Origin: Spirochaetaceae bacterium
GTDB lineage: Bacteria > Spirochaetota > Spirochaetia > WRBN01
DNA: 48,111 nucleotides
Reading direction: 5' to 3'
NCBI GenBank assembly: GCA_009784515.1
Contig: WRBN01000002.1
Coordinates: 1-48,111, forward strand
Position numbers and translations under genes: made by a program. This document shows positions 38,736 through 46,963 of the stretch, piece after piece. How positions within the stretch are numbered: the first letter of the stretch is position 1; the number at the start of each line of letters is the position of its first letter. The notes under the pieces were generated by a model. That model worked only from the letters and a program-made list of their open reading frames with translations. It did no database searches and had not been told where the DNA came from.

Positions 38736-39386
38736 ATGAACAATTTAAAAATGGAGCAGACTGTTTCTCTGTTTCCCATCTTTTGTGCGGTTTTTTACGT
38801 ATGTACCAGTATTTTTGCCAACATACTCTCCACTAAGCTTGTTTTACTAGGCTTTGCGGGGAATATGGTGGTAGATGCCGGTACTATTATTTACCCCTTA
38901 GGTTTTGTAGCGCGCGATATGCTGCACAAAAACTTAGGGCGTAAGCTGGCTAACCAAGTAGTCATTTTAAATGGTTTTGTGATAGCTTTTATGGCCTTGC
39001 TTTTTTATATTGGGGCCTTATTGCCGCCGGCTTACCAAGATTGGCCGCATCAGGCCGCATTCGAAGCCGTTTTACTGCCGGTGCGCCGCATTATTATTGC
39101 CAGTATTATTGCCGAAATGGTGGCTAATTTACTGAGCGGCATTATCTTTGGCAAAATACTCAAAGCTAACTTAAAGCATGATATGCTAGCCAGCTTTGTT
39201 AGCAGCCTAGCCGCTATGCTGGTAGATAGTGTGCTGTTTACCTTAATTGCCTTTGCCGGAGTTTTCCCTACCCATGTGCTTATCAGTATTATGGTGGTAA
39301 ACTTAGTAGTTAAAGGTTTAGTGGCCGTAGCGGGCACACCGCTGATTAAGCTGGCTAAACTAAAGGTAAATAAAGAAGATTTATAA
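38736..39386 (+). CDS. VUT/YhhQ-family queuosine precursor transporter
   Basis: 216 residues (one more Met if the ATG at 38733 is used). About six membrane segments with family motifs: FCAVFYVCTSIFANILSTKLV (N-terminus, cf. SNxxAxKxV), GTIIYPLGFVARDMLHKNLGRKLANQVV (cf. the D-x-x-x-Y-x-x-x-x-A-R pattern), and LAAMLVDSVLFTLIAFAG (cf. D-S-x-x-F). YhhQ/QPTR proteins import preQ0/preQ1, queuine or related bases for tRNA modification; this would mean that the organism salvages queuosine precursors. Leaderless by its promoter. Downstream is a structured gap and then ispG. Confidence 0.87.
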   Translation: MNNLKMEQTVSLFPIFCAVFYVCTSIFANILSTKLVLLGFAGNMVVDAGTIIYPLGFVARDMLHKNLGRKLANQVVILNGFVIAFMALLFYIGALLPPAYQDWPHQAAFEAVLLPVRRIIIASIIAEMVANLLSGIIFGKILKANLKHDMLASFVSSLAAMLVDSVLFTLIAFAGVFPTHVLISIMVVNLVVKGLVAVAGTPLIKLAKLKVNKEDL

Positions 39387-39400
39387 ACTATTAAAATAAA

Positions 39401-39506
39401 CGTATTTTGTCTTTGCGGAGGAGCGGTAGCAACTATTAAGCATTTGGTAACCATAAAAAGATAGTTACCGGCTTGCAAAGTTTCTTGCTTTCGCAGGCAA
39501 AATACG
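39401..39506. other. nested inverted repeats upstream of ispG
   Basis: Three collinear stems: CGTATTTTG (39401-39409)/CAAAATACG (39498-39506); CTTTGC (39411-39416)/GCAAAG (39475-39480); GGTAAC (39446-39451)/GTTACC (39464-39469). The ispG -35 box lies inside. It could be a terminator-type structure at the VUT mRNA end or a DNA operator. Confidence 0.45.
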
Positions 39507-39513
39507 CTATAAT
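39485..39513 (+). promoter_or_regulatory. promoter of ispG
   Basis: TTGCTT (39485-39490), a 17-nt spacer and TATAAT (39508-39513). ATG 39526 is 12 nt downstream, so the leader would be about 6 nt and without a Shine-Dalgarno. Confidence 0.65.
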
Positions 39514-39525
39514 TATCGTAAGATT

Positions 39526-40584
39526 ATGTACAAACGCAGAGCAACAGGACAAGTTAAAGCAGGCAGCTTGATTATAGGCAGTAGTTCGCCTATTACTATA
39601 CAAACTATGTGGGATAAACCGCTGGATATTATAGACACCGGCTTAATAAACCGTATTAATGGTCTTAAAAAATTAGGCTGCGATATTATCCGTTTTGCCG
39701 TACCTACTATGCAGGCAGCCGAGCAGCTAGGCCTTTTAGCCGACCGGCTAGAGTTGGCGGTAGTGGCCGATATTCATTTTGATTACCGTATTGCTTTAAA
39801 ATGTTTAGATTATCCTATCGCTAAGTTACGCTTAAATCCCGGTAATATCGGTGGGGCTAAGCAAGTTAAAGAGGTGGCCCGCAAAGCGCTTGATAAAGCC
39901 ATACCTATACGTATAGGCGTAAATGGCGGCAGCCTAGAAAAGCGACTGGCGAGTTTGCCAAGAGTAGAGGCCTTAGTGGCCTCTGCCCTAGAGGAAGCTA
40001 ATTTGTTAGAGCAGGTAGGGTTTAAACAAATTGTTGTTTCTATTAAAGATAGTAACCCAAACTATGTGCTGGAGGCCAATCGCTTGCTGGCTAAGCAGTG
40101 TGATTACCCTTTACATTTAGGTATTACAGAGGCCGGGCCTCTTATCCCTAGCCTTACCAAAAGCGCTTTCTTTTTAGGTACCTTACTCAGCGAAGGTATT
40201 GGCGATACCATTCGTATTAGTATTAGCGATACTCCCGAGCGCGAAGTAATGGCTGGGCGCGAGCTATTAAGTACTTTAGGTTTAGCTAACCAACCTAAGC
40301 CTAAATTAATTAGCTGCCCGCGCTGCGGTCGTGCCAGCTTTGATGTACACGGTTTTAGCCAAAAGCTTGAGCCCATTTTGTACACTATAAATAAAGATAT
40401 TACCATAGCGGTGATGGGTTGTGCCGTTAATGGGCCCGGTGAAGCCGGCCATGCCGATTTAGCTATTAGCGGTATTGGCGATAAAGTATTTGTTTATAAA
40501 TATGGCCAAAAGGTATATAGCGGTAAAGCTATAGAAGCAGAAAGCTACTTTATGCAGCAATTAAATGAGCTGGCGGCAGGTTAA
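39526..40584 (+). CDS. ispG: 4-hydroxy-3-methylbut-2-enyl-diphosphate synthase IspG
   Basis: 352 residues, the short bacterial form without the central insert. TIM-barrel segments: SPITIQTMWDKPL, LAVVADIHFDYRIAL, KLRLNPGNIG, IRIGVNGGSLE, VVSIKDSN, HLGITEAGP, GIGDTIRISIS. The [4Fe-4S] domain has C264 and C267 (SCPRCGR), C299 and E306 (MGCAVNGPGEAGHAD). It converts MEcPP to HMBPP in the MEP isoprenoid pathway with reduced ferredoxin or flavodoxin. Monocistronic with its own promoter. QTM is followed by WDKPL rather than the usual TNTxT; otherwise normal. Confidence 0.96.
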   Translation: MYKRRATGQVKAGSLIIGSSSPITIQTMWDKPLDIIDTGLINRINGLKKLGCDIIRFAVPTMQAAEQLGLLADRLELAVVADIHFDYRIALKCLDYPIAKLRLNPGNIGGAKQVKEVARKALDKAIPIRIGVNGGSLEKRLASLPRVEALVASALEEANLLEQVGFKQIVVSIKDSNPNYVLEANRLLAKQCDYPLHLGITEAGPLIPSLTKSAFFLGTLLSEGIGDTIRISISDTPEREVMAGRELLSTLGLANQPKPKLISCPRCGRASFDVHGFSQKLEPILYTINKDITIAVMGCAVNGPGEAGHADLAISGIGDKVFVYKYGQKVYSGKAIEAESYFMQQLNELAAG

Positions 40585-40601
40585 GCCGTTACTATCTATA
40601 A

Positions 40602-40630
40602 TTGCCTAAAGCGCCTCTTTATGTTAAAGT
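40602..40630 (+). promoter_or_regulatory. leaderless promoter of the cyclase-like gene
   Basis: TTGCCT (40602-40607), a 17-nt spacer and TAAAGT (40625-40630), then AAGTT and ATG 40636; the same AAGTTATG context as at nth (34977). Confidence 0.5.
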
Positions 40631-40635
40631 AAGTT

Positions 40636-42372
40636 ATGGCCTTTAATCCTCTTTATGCTGTTCGTTCTCTAAAGCCGCCGCCGCTGTGGGCTAAACTTTT
40701 TGCTCTTACGGCCTTGCTGTTAATGGCAGCAACAATTACTATTAGTTTTGTTTCGCAAAGTTTATTTACCGAGCAACTGCATAATCAGCTGCGCAGCGAA
40801 GCTTTAACAAGCGCCCAAAATTTTAGTCATAACTTTTGGCAAAGTTTAAATTTTACCCATCAAAGTATTAATAACTTGCTGGCTATAACTACCGGTTTGC
40901 CTAATCAAGCTAGTTTAATTAACAACTTTTTTGCCGCTAACCCTAGCTTGGCTTTTTTTAATACAGCCGGCCATAGTTACCTTAATCCCCGTTTAGCCGC
41001 CAGCCTAGATAACGAACTGCTTACCCGTTATGTTAATACCACTATTGCTCACCCGCCGGTAACTTATGATAGGTTAATGCTGCAAAATATTTCGGTGGTT
41101 TTTAATCGCCCTTTGCTGGCCGTTCGCTTTAGCAGCGGCCCGCAAGATTTAGGGTTGCTTTTTATTATTTTGGCCGATGAGCTTTATCAAAGTTTAGCCG
41201 GCAGCGGACAAACTTTGGTGCTGGATACCAGCGGCCAACTGCTCGTGCAATTTACTTTAAATAGCAGCCAGCCCGATTTTTCGTTGTTGCCCGGCTGGGC
41301 AGAGTTTGTAATGGGCGATAATAACTCTTTATTTTATAGCTATAGTTTTGCCGGTACCAGCTATTTAGCCAGCCTTTACAGGGCTAACCAATTAGATATT
41401 GTAACTTTAACCACCACACCGCTTACGGCCGAGCTAACTTTTGTTGCTACCCTTACTCGCCTTAATCTTTTAATAAGCGCTCTGTTACTATGGCTAACTT
41501 TTCCTATTTTGTGGTTATTTAGCCGTACCATTACTACGCCTTTACGGCAGTTAATTACGGCCAGCGAACAATTAAGGCACGGTAGCTATGCCATTAATTT
41601 ACCTAATTACGGCCGTAACGAGCTGGGGCAGCTTAGCCATAGTTTTAAGGAGTTGGCTGCTAATTTAAGTGAAGAAGAACGGGCGAAAGCTAACCACCCC
41701 AAGCAATTTAACGAATTTATTAACGGCGAATTTAAAGAGGCCGCCATTATAGCTGCCAGCATTAAAGATTTTGAGCTTTTTGTCAATGAAATGAGCCCCT
41801 TAGAGCTGATGAGCTTTTTAAACGATTACCTTAAACGTATGTTTAATTGTCTTAAGGCTACCGGTGTTATCCTTACTAAAATAAATGCCGATAGTTTTGT
41901 GGCTGTTTATAGCTCGCCGTTAAGTAATAATGTTAAAAACGCTGTAGATGCCGCCATTTTAATGCGTGAAAGCCTTAATAGCTATAATTTAAAGCGGGTG
42001 AGTAAAGGCGAACGGTTAATAAAGATGAACTGTGGTATAAGTTATGGTAAGGTTATTGTAGGTAAATTAAACAACGAAAATACGGTAATTGGCGAGGCGG
42101 TAACCTTAGCTAAAAGCTTGCGCCGGCTTAACTATAATTTTGAAACAGATATTTTAATTAACCAGCTAAGCTACCAAAGAGTAGCCGGTATTTATTTAAC
42201 CAAAGTGCAAGAAAAAGTTAAACTGGCCGGCAAAGACGAAGCAGAGGCCGTTTACTTTATTGAAGGGCGCACTAAAAGTAACATTGCTAACCTTAGCCAA
42301 AACATTAACGATATTAGGCATACTCTCGATAAAAAACGCAGTAAGGTAAGGGTAAATAATGAGCAAAACTAG
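40636..42372 (+). CDS. membrane class III cyclase-like protein, probably catalytically dead
   Basis: 578 residues. Membrane segments at about 20-40 and 272-296 flank an outside sensor domain (45-265); a HAMP domain follows (296-348, TITTPLRQLITASEQLRHGS...ELGQLSHSFKELAANL). Residues 365-545 have the class III adenylate/guanylate cyclase layout, but key positions differ: the first metal Asp is Ser 375 (AASIKDFELF, normally FxDIxGFT), KINADSF keeps the second Asp (D419) without the preceding Gly, GEAVTLAKSL replaces GDAVNLAARL, so the transition-state Asn is Thr 490 and the Arg is lost. It may bind nucleotide or signal without cyclising. A pseudocyclase sensor is my reading. Confidence 0.75.
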   Translation: MAFNPLYAVRSLKPPPLWAKLFALTALLLMAATITISFVSQSLFTEQLHNQLRSEALTSAQNFSHNFWQSLNFTHQSINNLLAITTGLPNQASLINNFFAANPSLAFFNTAGHSYLNPRLAASLDNELLTRYVNTTIAHPPVTYDRLMLQNISVVFNRPLLAVRFSSGPQDLGLLFIILADELYQSLAGSGQTLVLDTSGQLLVQFTLNSSQPDFSLLPGWAEFVMGDNNSLFYSYSFAGTSYLASLYRANQLDIVTLTTTPLTAELTFVATLTRLNLLISALLLWLTFPILWLFSRTITTPLRQLITASEQLRHGSYAINLPNYGRNELGQLSHSFKELAANLSEEERAKANHPKQFNEFINGEFKEAAIIAASIKDFELFVNEMSPLELMSFLNDYLKRMFNCLKATGVILTKINADSFVAVYSSPLSNNVKNAVDAAILMRESLNSYNLKRVSKGERLIKMNCGISYGKVIVGKLNNENTVIGEAVTLAKSLRRLNYNFETDILINQLSYQRVAGIYLTKVQEKVKLAGKDEAEAVYFIEGRTKSNIANLSQNINDIRHTLDKKRSKVRVNNEQN

Positions 42373-42513
42373 CAAATTGATTGGCGGTGATTTTTATGTG
42401 TGTACAAAGCTTTAGCGGTACCTCCGCCTTGAGGGTAGCAGCAACTTTGTCGAGGCACCCTTTACCGTACGTGCCCCGCTTAATCGTGTATTTTGATAAG
42501 TAAAATATAAGTT

Positions 42514-43593
42514 ATGAGTAAAGTTAGTAAATTAGCAATTATTATTTTTATAACTATTTTTGTATTATTGGCAGGGCTGGCTTTTGGCCATTATCACTCG
42601 CTTAAAACTGATAATCAGTTAAATAAAGTTAGTTATTTAAACAATACCGAATTAATAAAATTATTTACCACCGAGTTTGCTTCTAGTTTAGTTGTCTTAA
42701 TCCCAATAGTAGAAGATACTCCCGGCAACGAAGCTTTAGCAGAGGCTATAACTGATACTGCCGAACCAGCTTTGCCAACGCAAGCAAATATTGTAGCAGA
42801 TGAGCCTAGTCCTTTGCCGGTTATCGGTGTAACCCCTAACGAAACACCGGTGCCAGAGGTGGTAACAGAGGTTGCCCCTATAATACCGGTTAGCTCATCG
42901 CCTGTGCTAACCACCGCTCCGCCCGTTAATCTGCCGCCGGCAGTAATAGAAGTCATTCAACCGCCGCCAGCTGCTTTAGCTGTAGCCGAACCTGAGTCGG
43001 CGGTAATTACCCACTTAGCGCCAGCGGTTATGCTATCACCTATAGCAGGGCAGGTGCTAGATTTAAGCGGTGAGCGCGCTCTAATTATTAACTGGCAACT
43101 GCCGGAGGAAGCTACCGATAGCAGCTTAGTACTTACTAATTTAAATACCGGCCGGGTTATTTTAACGCGTAACCAAATTAGGGGCAGCAGCTTTAGTTAT
43201 ACCAATTTAGCCCAGCTGGAAGAAGGTAACTTTAGCCTAAGCCTGCAAAGTTTTAGGCGCACCGCCGGCGCAGTACTTGGCAATGAGCCGGTGGTAATAA
43301 ATTTTACTTTAAGTTTACAGCCTATGCCGGCACCGGTTATGAGCAGCGCTAATAGCTTTTCTACACCCACTCAACGTATCGAATGGCAAGCCATAAGCCG
43401 TGCTAATAGTTACCGTGTAATAATTACTAACAACGATACGGGGGCTAGGCCGGTAAATATAGTGGCGCGTACCAACTTTGCTACCGTTAGGCTGCCGGCC
43501 GGCCATTATACCGTAACAATTATCCCTATTAACGAATTTAACCGCGAAGATAATGCCGGTAGCGTTAGCCAAACCATAATCATAAACTTATAA
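42514..43593 (+). CDS. membrane-anchored Pro-rich protein with Ig/FN3-like domains
   Basis: 359 residues. A single N-terminal membrane helix (LAIIIFITIFVLLAGLAFG, 7-25) anchors a long Pro/Val/Glu-rich linker (about 70-165, repeats of P-x-P, TPV, PPP), probably extended in the periplasm. The C-terminal half has two FN3/Ig-like domains: ERALIINWQLPEEATDSSLVLTN...NFSLSLQSFRR and TQRIEWQAISRANSYRVIITNNDTGA...RLPAGHYTVTIIPINEFN. Such FN3-type modules and Pro linkers span the periplasm to bind glycans or proteins. No Shine-Dalgarno before ATG 42514. Function unknown. Confidence 0.7.
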   Translation: MSKVSKLAIIIFITIFVLLAGLAFGHYHSLKTDNQLNKVSYLNNTELIKLFTTEFASSLVVLIPIVEDTPGNEALAEAITDTAEPALPTQANIVADEPSPLPVIGVTPNETPVPEVVTEVAPIIPVSSSPVLTTAPPVNLPPAVIEVIQPPPAALAVAEPESAVITHLAPAVMLSPIAGQVLDLSGERALIINWQLPEEATDSSLVLTNLNTGRVILTRNQIRGSSFSYTNLAQLEEGNFSLSLQSFRRTAGAVLGNEPVVINFTLSLQPMPAPVMSSANSFSTPTQRIEWQAISRANSYRVIITNNDTGARPVNIVARTNFATVRLPAGHYTVTIIPINEFNREDNAGSVSQTIIINL

Positions 43594-43693
43594 CTAAAAT
43601 AAAAATAATTTTATTACTAAATTATTGCTATGGGCTACGTTTAGTCCTTTATAAATAAATATAACATTTATTTTTTATTACCACTTATAATGC

Positions 43694-43722
43694 TTGATTA
43701 ATTATGGAAAATAATATACAAT
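43694..43722 (+). promoter_or_regulatory. promoter of the Gly-rich lipoprotein gene
   Basis: TTGATT (43694-43699), a 17-nt spacer and TACAAT (43717-43722) predict a start near 43729 and a 44-nt leader with TAGGAG. Confidence 0.65.
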
Positions 43723-43772
43723 AGCTGCTAGATATACATGTAGTCTAAAACTTTTTTATAGGAGTATTAGAT

Positions 43773-44324
43773 ATGAAAAATATAAAGTTATGGCTGCTCT
43801 TATTAGCGGCTTTAGCCTTTATAGGCTGTAATAATAGCAGGAGTAGCGGCAGTGGTAATAACGATGGGGGCGGGGAACAGCCGCCGGTTATTGGCGGCGG
43901 TAACGAAGGTGATGGCAGCCCCGATGGCGGAGGCGATGAAGGCCCGGTTATTAATTGGGTGGCTTTACCCACCGCAGACCAGCTTAGCACTATTAATGTA
44001 AGTATTGCAAACCAGCCGGGATTAATGATAAATGGCGGTAATGGTTCGGCTAGTGTAAGCGGCGCTGCTTTAACTTTAGGTAATACGGCAGGAGCAAGTA
44101 CTGTAGGCGGTGTACCTTCGGCTCCTAGTACTTCTAGGTTACAAATAGTGGTAACGGTTAATTTTACCCCTATTAGCGGTCTTCCTATAACACCGATAGA
44201 TGTGGTAAACTCATTAAGAAGTTGGGGGCCGTTTGGCAACAATGTTATCACACCTGTTAATAATCTTGCCGCTGCCGCCGGTTTTGCCGGAGCAGATATT
44301 ACCATTGTAGCTATCCCTAATTAG
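43773..44324 (+). CDS. Gly/Asp-rich lipoprotein
   Basis: 183 residues. Lipoprotein signal with lipobox FIGC (Cys 19). The mature N-terminus is a low-complexity Gly/Asn/Ser/Asp/Glu stretch to about residue 60 (SSGSGNNDGGGEQPPV, GGGNEGDGSPDGGGDEGPV), a flexible tether. The remainder is Gly/Ala/Ser/Val-rich and strand-like, with no Cys. Shine-Dalgarno AGGAG 8 nt before the ATG, a full promoter and a terminator: an isolated, probably well-expressed gene. No family recognised; a small surface lipoprotein is the likeliest. Confidence 0.7.
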   Translation: MKNIKLWLLLLAALAFIGCNNSRSSGSGNNDGGGEQPPVIGGGNEGDGSPDGGGDEGPVINWVALPTADQLSTINVSIANQPGLMINGGNGSASVSGAALTLGNTAGASTVGGVPSAPSTSRLQIVVTVNFTPISGLPITPIDVVNSLRSWGPFGNNVITPVNNLAAAAGFAGADITIVAIPN

Positions 44325-44351
44325 GAATAACCTTATTTAATAATTTTAATT

Positions 44352-44380
44352 AATAACCCCCATTGTAGCTGGGGGTTATT
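44352..44380 (+). terminator. intrinsic terminator after the Gly-rich lipoprotein
   Basis: AATAACCCCC (44352-44361) pairs with GGGGGTTATT (44371-44380), extended by one A-T pair inside; a short T-rich part follows. Same AATAACCCCC arm as the terminator at 2265. Confidence 0.75.
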
Positions 44381-44430
44381 TGTAAGCGGCCCATTAATAG
44401 TTAATTACCAGCCGCCCGATAATTTAAGTA

Positions 44431-45789
44431 ATGAAACCGCTTTTTTTATGGCTAATTTTACTTATAAGCTTTAATGGTTACGGCCTGCAACTTTACTTTA
44501 ACGATAGGCTTGCCCACATATATAATACCGATGAACTAACTACCATCGCTATGACCGATGAAGCCGGCCGCCAATACATTACCCTTAACGATATTATCCC
44601 TTTAGGCCAAAATAACCCAACTGTTGTTATTAACGGCAGTCTTAGGCTAGGGCAGCTAACAGCCGAGCAATTAATGAACGAGCATTTAGTGGTAACAAAT
44701 ACTATCAGGCTTGGCCGAAATAATGTAATCATAAATAGGATAGATGCTTATGCCGAGCTTTTAAATGATAATAACTTAACGGTTTGGCTTAGCAGCCCGC
44801 AGCCTGTTCTGCAGCGGCAGATAGAAAATTTTGGGCTTTTGCATAGGGTAAATATTAAAATGGTTATTGTACCTAATTTAGCTACAGCTATCGAAAGTTT
44901 ACCCTTAACTGGCGAGAGCCCGCCCGATGTTATTATTACCACAGCCGATAACTCTTTTATTTATAATTATCGCGACAATTTTATTCCTTTAAGCAGGGCC
45001 GTTTTAGCCGATGAGCAGCGGTACGGCAGTTTTTTTCGTTTAGCCCCTAGTTATTTGCAAGCTATAGCTTATCCGCTGCTGTTTAGTTACCAAGCTTTAC
45101 TTTACAATAGCGATGTTATGCATCACTCGCTTTTTGATGGCGCTGTTCCTACTGTACCTAGCTTGCATAGAGCAGCTGCGGCCGTGCAAAATTTTGTAAC
45201 TACACCTATTGCATGGAATGTAAGCGGAGCTACCGCTTTTTTGCCTTTTTTAAGAATAAACGGTCTTAATACTAGTCTTCAGGAAGAAAATTTACGGGCG
45301 GCGTTTAATTTAGGGCAAAGCTTATTTGCCAGCCCGCATATACGTAACATTTCCGGTGATATTAACAGCCGTGAAATTGCGCTGTTTTTTAGCGATACCG
45401 GTTGGGCCGGTACAGTTAATACCGGTTTAGTTGATTTAGCCTTTTTAGCTTTGCCGCAAGGTATGCAGCCGCTCTTTACGTATTATGTGGCTTTAAGCCC
45501 CATAGAGGCGCCAGCTAGCTTGGCCGGCCAAAGGTTAATTTTAAGTTTATGGGGAAATGCCGGCCAATTTAGAGTGGCCGCAGAGCGGGGGTTTTACCCT
45601 AACCGGCTTGGACAGTTAATGCGGCCTTTGCATATTGGCGAACGGGAAGCTTTAGAGGCTAGCTTAGCGAATGGAGCTATGTTAAGTGGAGTTGATGGCT
45701 GGCAAGCTTTGTTAAACCGTTTTACCGCTTTATTTTCGTTAGTTATGTCTGGGCTAATCACGATTGATGAAGCTATAAGTAATTTTTAA
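44431..45789 (+). CDS. exported solute-binding-like protein
   Basis: 452 residues. Signal peptide about 1-18 (LFLWLILLISFNGYG). Residues 19-110 form a separate strand-rich domain (LQLYFNDRLAHIYNTDELTTIAMTDEAG...). From about 115 on the pattern is that of an ABC-type extracellular solute-binding protein of the MalE class: NLTVWLSSPQPVLQRQIENF, PPDVIITTADNSFIYNYRDNFIPLSRAV (domain 1), AIAYPLLFSYQALLYNSDVM (hinge segment like yPxxxxxxxLyYNkdlf), FSDTGWAGTVN, and LSLWGNAGQFRVAAERGFYPNRL near the end (like aaefgxxPxr). Usually it would bring a sugar to an ABC permease, but no permease is nearby. A GATAAT at 44418-44423 lies 7 nt before ATG. Confidence 0.75.
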   Translation: MKPLFLWLILLISFNGYGLQLYFNDRLAHIYNTDELTTIAMTDEAGRQYITLNDIIPLGQNNPTVVINGSLRLGQLTAEQLMNEHLVVTNTIRLGRNNVIINRIDAYAELLNDNNLTVWLSSPQPVLQRQIENFGLLHRVNIKMVIVPNLATAIESLPLTGESPPDVIITTADNSFIYNYRDNFIPLSRAVLADEQRYGSFFRLAPSYLQAIAYPLLFSYQALLYNSDVMHHSLFDGAVPTVPSLHRAAAAVQNFVTTPIAWNVSGATAFLPFLRINGLNTSLQEENLRAAFNLGQSLFASPHIRNISGDINSREIALFFSDTGWAGTVNTGLVDLAFLALPQGMQPLFTYYVALSPIEAPASLAGQRLILSLWGNAGQFRVAAERGFYPNRLGQLMRPLHIGEREALEASLANGAMLSGVDGWQALLNRFTALFSLVMSGLITIDEAISNF

Positions 45790-45856
45790 TACGGTAAAAT
45801 ATAACTAATAAAAACATTTTGATTGGTTAGTTCTAGTTAAATTTGCTTTTTGTAAA

Positions 45857-46774
45857 TTAACGATGATCCCACTTTATTAAGGCAATAATTGGTCGAGACC
45901 CATCATTCTGGTCATACTGCATTACATTCCAATCATCTCTAAATTCAATAAAATTATAAGACATAATATAAGATACATTCTCTCTAACTCTGTTATAAGC
46001 ATCTACATATCTAACTAAAGCTCCATGAGGAATTATCATAACTTTATATTGTATATTTAGAGGGTCGTTTATTTGTAAGCTGTTAAATAACACTTGAGAA
46101 AATGTAGAATCTAGCCAAGCTAAATGAAAAATAAAATCATGGAAGCTTCGCCTATAGCTATTCCACCAACCATTAGGTTGGTTACGAGCAAGAGCTACAG
46201 ACTCTAACAAATTTATGGAATAATTTCTTAGAAAAGGTGAATCTGGTATGAAAGATAAAGAAAAAGAAGTAGAATTAGGAACTAAATGAAAAGAAACGTT
46301 AGGGTTTACATAATGCCTAAACAAAACAGCAGTAGAATTTATATAACCGCCGCCAAATACCATAGCCGGTCCGGCTCTAAAGGTTCTATATCTTACATCC
46401 GTAAACCTAGTGGTTCTAAGAATAAATTCACCCATTTCATTTAATAATTGAGAAATTCCTTGTTGAAGCCTTCGCTCATCAACTTCAGGCCAGCTAGAGC
46501 CATCTCTATAAATTAAAAATTGATAACCAAGCATAGCGTCATAAAAAAATGTGTATTCTAATTGTTCATTTAAATCTCTTATAGTAGGAAGAGAATAATT
46601 ATTTTCTATAATTAAAACTAAATTTCTATCTAGCAGAGCATGAGGTTTTTCTACAGTAGATAAGATTTGCTCATCTTCTATTATTTGATTATAAGAATCT
46701 TCTTTTTGGCCACAAGAATAATATAAAATAATATGGATAAATAATAAAATATAAATGAGCTTAGCTAGTTTCAT
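45857..46774 (-). CDS. AT-rich lipoprotein of unknown function
   Basis: 305 residues. Lipoprotein signal with YYSC (Cys 21). Aromatic-rich, mixed alpha/beta: LVLIIENNYSLPTIRDLNEQ, YTFFYDAMLGYQFLIYRDG, GPAMVFGGGYINSTAVLFRHYVN, GWWNSYRRSFHDFIFHLAWLDS. Not recognised. Codon use (AGA, ATA, TTA, few GCC/GGC) is much more AT-rich than in its neighbours and like the pair at 10078-11137, suggesting acquisition by transfer. It has a perfect consensus promoter and AAAGGAG Shine-Dalgarno 8-9 nt before ATG 46774. Divergent from the ligase gene. Confidence 0.7.
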   Translation of the reverse strand: MKLAKLIYILLFIHIILYYSCGQKEDSYNQIIEDEQILSTVEKPHALLDRNLVLIIENNYSLPTIRDLNEQLEYTFFYDAMLGYQFLIYRDGSSWPEVDERRLQQGISQLLNEMGEFILRTTRFTDVRYRTFRAGPAMVFGGGYINSTAVLFRHYVNPNVSFHLVPNSTSFSLSFIPDSPFLRNYSINLLESVALARNQPNGWWNSYRRSFHDFIFHLAWLDSTFSQVLFNSLQINDPLNIQYKVMIIPHGALVRYVDAYNRVRENVSYIMSYNFIEFRDDWNVMQYDQNDGSRPIIALIKWDHR

Positions 46775-46806
46775 AATAAAAACTCCTTTAAATATAAAGC
46801 ATTAAT

Positions 46807-46835
46807 ATTATATAAGTACACTAAATCTTTGTCAA
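46807..46835 (-). promoter_or_regulatory. perfect consensus promoter of the AT-rich lipoprotein
   Basis: On the minus strand TTGACA (46835-46830), a 17-nt spacer and TATAAT (46812-46807); start near 46800 and a 25-nt leader. Confidence 0.85.
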
Positions 46836-46963
46836 GTCCTTATAATACAAAATAGCTTGTTGCGCTTGCTTTTTTGCTTATAACGCCTTGACAAAGATGG
46901 TCTAGTAATAATTAATTGCTAACCGCCCGATACTATAAATATCGCCTAAATACCCTGTAACTT

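Noticed and set aside
42373-42513. GC-richer gap with short complementary pieces (ACAAAG/CTTTGT, CGGTA/TACCG, AGGGT/ACCCT)
   Set aside because: The stems are short and cross each other; no consistent fold or promoter could be supported by eye.
43745-44305. Minus-strand open frame of 186 codons opposite the Gly-rich lipoprotein
   Set aside because: Pro/Ser-rich mirror of Gly-rich coding; the plus strand has promoter, Shine-Dalgarno, signal peptide and terminator.
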